Below, one piece after another: positions 62,763 through 64,000 of a stretch of DNA of 64,000 bases (the first letter of the stretch is position 1; each line of letters opens with the position of its first letter). The notes beneath the pieces were generated by a model that worked only from the letters and a program-made list of their open reading frames with translations, did not search any database and was not told the origin of the DNA. The DNA comes from Nesterenkonia sandarakina (lineage in GTDB: Bacteria > Actinomycetota > Actinomycetes > Actinomycetales > Micrococcaceae), in NCBI RefSeq assembly GCF_003003175.1, contig NZ_PVTY01000002.1:180940-244939 (forward strand), read 5' to 3'. Made by a program: the position numbers and the translations under genes.

Positions 62763-63406
62763 TGGCCGCCCAGCCGAGCGGTGACTATCAAGGATTCATC
62801 GGATGGGTCCTCAGCCTCATGGATCGCTTCGGTGAGCCCGGAGTCGGCCTGGCGATCTTCCTGGAGAACTTCATCCCGCCGATCCCCTCCGAGGCGATCC
62901 TCCCCGGGGCAGGCTTCCTCGCATATGCCGGCCTGATGAGCCCGTGGGGTGCATGGCTCTGGGCGAACCTCGGCTCGCTGGTCGGCGCCGTGCTCTGGTA
63001 TGCGGTGGGCGCCGCCCTGGGCGCGGAGCGCACGAGGGGCATCATGGACCGGCTCCCGCTGCTGAAGGTCGAGGACTTCGACAAGGCTGAACGTTGGTTC
63101 CATCGCTGGGGCCCGTGGGCGGTGCTCTTGGGGCGATGCGTGCCGATCGTGCGGTCCTTCATCTCGATCCCTGCCGGCATCACCCGGATGCGAGTGACGA
63201 CGTTCCTGTTCTTCACCCTGATCGGGTCAGCGATCTGGAACGGCATCTGGATCGGCCTGGGGTTCGGTCTGGGTCCCACCATCGAACCGGTCCTCGAGGA
63301 GTGGAGCGGGGTGCTCTCGAACATCGTGGTGGCGCTCGCGGTCCTCGCGGTGCTGATCTTCGTGGTGCAGCGGCTGCGGACGGTGCGGCGCCGAGGGTCG
63401 GCCTGA
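62762..63406 (+). CDS. DedA family membrane protein
   Basis: The 214-residue protein is a typical DedA/VTT member: LENFIPPIPSEAILPGAGFLAYAGLM (first re-entrant region), LGSLVGAVLWYAVGAALG, FHRWGPWAVLLGRCVPIVRSFISIPAGITRM (with the conserved Arg-x-x-P), and C-terminal helices. It probably moves polyprenyl phosphates or other lipids across the membrane. The ATG overlaps the stop of the 114-residue gene (TGATG). It is the second DedA protein in the window and is closer to the classical family. Confidence 0.9.
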   Translation: MAAQPSGDYQGFIGWVLSLMDRFGEPGVGLAIFLENFIPPIPSEAILPGAGFLAYAGLMSPWGAWLWANLGSLVGAVLWYAVGAALGAERTRGIMDRLPLLKVEDFDKAERWFHRWGPWAVLLGRCVPIVRSFISIPAGITRMRVTTFLFFTLIGSAIWNGIWIGLGFGLGPTIEPVLEEWSGVLSNIVVALAVLAVLIFVVQRLRTVRRRGSA

Positions 63407-63473
63407 GGGCTCCTGCGCCTGTGGTCGATTCGACCCGTCCGGGGCGGCCCCGGGAGGTCTGGGGGATGCAGAA

Positions 63474-63510
63474 AACCCCGCTGACTGCATGACTGCAGAT
63501 CAACGGGGTT
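63474..63510. terminator. Hairpin terminator after dedA
   Basis: AACCCCG (63474-63480) pairs with CGGGGTT (63504-63510), with an inner TGCA-TGAC-TGCA stem. It ends in GGTTCTCATT and marks the end of the dedA unit before the insertion sequence. Confidence 0.6.
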
Positions 63511-63529
63511 CTCATTCGGCGGTGACGGT

Positions 63530-64000
63530 GGTGTTGAGTCTCAATACATCGTCAACATATGTCTCGAAACATCGGAAACACCTGAGGCGCCGATGATGAT
63601 GCATGAGCGCGCGCAGGCAGATCATTCAGGCAGTGACCTCGGGCACCATGACTCAGGCCCAAGCAGCGAGGGCCTACGGGGTCTCTCGATCCTGGGTTTC
63701 CAAACTATTGAGACAGTGGGCCAGAGAAGGCGACGACGCGTTCTATCCCGGATCCCGTCGACCGAGATCTCACCCCGCCCAGACCCCACCGGCGGTGGTC
63801 ACCTCGATCAAGGACCTGCGCAGGTCCTTGACCTCCCAGGGCCTGGACGCTGGACCGGCCACTATCAGAGACCACCTGCGCAAGACCATGCCGGAGTCCC
63901 AGGTGCCTTCCCGGGCGAGCATCGCGCGGATCCTGGCCCGGCAGAACCTGGTGGCCCCCGCGCCGAAGAAGCGCCCGAAATCCTCACTCATCAGGTTTGA
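63530..64000 (+). mobile_element. IS481-type insertion sequence (left end; right end outside window)
   Basis: A transposase gene of the IS481 type begins at 63603. The non-coding left end (about 63530-63602) contains TGTTGAGTCTCAATACATCG and then AT-richer sequence unlike its surroundings. I place the left boundary at about 63530, a guess from the change in composition and the TGTT start. The right inverted repeat and target duplication are not visible. Confidence 0.6.
63603..64000 (+). CDS. IS481 family transposase (3' end outside window)
   Basis: From the ATG at 63603 a frame stays open to the window edge (132 codons). It begins with a helix-turn-helix (MSARRQIIQAVTSGTMTQAQ, then AARAYGVSRSWVSKLLRQWAREGDDAFYPGSRRPRS), a short linker and a second DNA-binding region (TIRDHLRKTMPESQVPSRASIARILARQNLVAP). 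This is the usual N-terminal half of IS481 transposases. The DDE catalytic core lies beyond the edge. A different frame starting at 63593 is not the real one. Confidence 0.8.
   Translation, partial: MSARRQIIQAVTSGTMTQAQAARAYGVSRSWVSKLLRQWAREGDDAFYPGSRRPRSHPAQTPPAVVTSIKDLRRSLTSQGLDAGPATIRDHLRKTMPESQVPSRASIARILARQNLVAPAPKKRPKSSLIRF

Noticed and set aside
63593..64000. Reading frame starting at 63593
   Set aside because: Its translation has no recognisable domain, whereas the frame from 63603 gives a clear IS481 helix-turn-helix.

Overview
This 64 kb window is chromosomal DNA from a high-GC Gram-positive bacterium, most likely an actinomycete of the Micrococcaceae type (Arthrobacter/Nesterenkonia-like). 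The family is inferred from gene content and no search was run. Supporting signs are the strong G/C bias at third codon positions, GuaB3-type IMP dehydrogenase-like protein, RamB beside aceA, a LytR C-terminal protein, a small actinobacterial-type SRP RNA, and many genes whose start codon lies only 6-7 nt after a TANNNT -10 box (probable leaderless mRNAs).

Layout. 0-10 kb: the end of a guaB3-like gene, a large secreted nuclease, a CsoR-type operator with a Cys-rich miniprotein, tRNA-Ser(GGA), gluQ, a thiamine-diphosphate decarboxylase, the SRP RNA and small envelope proteins. 10-14.4 kb: a glyoxylate-shunt locus (aceA, a truncated malate-synthase-like protein, ramB). 14.5-26.2 kb: a 5-oxoproline (lactam) utilisation island of pxpA, fused pxpB-pxpC, biotin carboxylase-BCCP and a GntR regulator. 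It is followed by an FHA protein pair, a methyltransferase and an ABC exporter, then a ycsG-like transporter and ycsI-like gene. Both pxp promoters carry the same ATTGTTGAACAAT-type palindrome. 26.3-36.4 kb: ordinary accessory metabolism (SDR, MFS, a shortened second KipI-KipA fusion, a DUF368 protein, a glycosidase-like protein, RidA/HxlR, methyltransferase, M23 protein, flavin monooxygenase). 36.5-42.5 kb: a tandem glycine riboswitch followed by gcvP-gcvT-sdaA, which together turn surplus glycine and serine into one-carbon units and pyruvate. 42.5-46.3 kb: an acyl-CoA dehydrogenase, a candidate small RNA, and a two-component system with a 50-residue peptide gene just upstream of the kinase in an AT-rich, inverted-repeat-rich gap. 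46.3-63.5 kb: pdxK, membrane proteins, a NUDIX-like protein, a lipoprotein, two DedA proteins, a pseudouridine synthase, a VOC protein with a long acidic insertion, the helicase Lhr, rlmH and a second secreted nuclease. The window ends inside an IS481-type insertion sequence.

Most promising for new biology: the peptide/kinase/regulator cassette at 45.2-46.3 kb, the malate-synthase remnant kept in the aceA operon, the KipI-truncated KipI-KipA paralogue, the metal-operator-controlled Cys-rich miniprotein, and the candidate small RNA at 43.86-44.01 kb.
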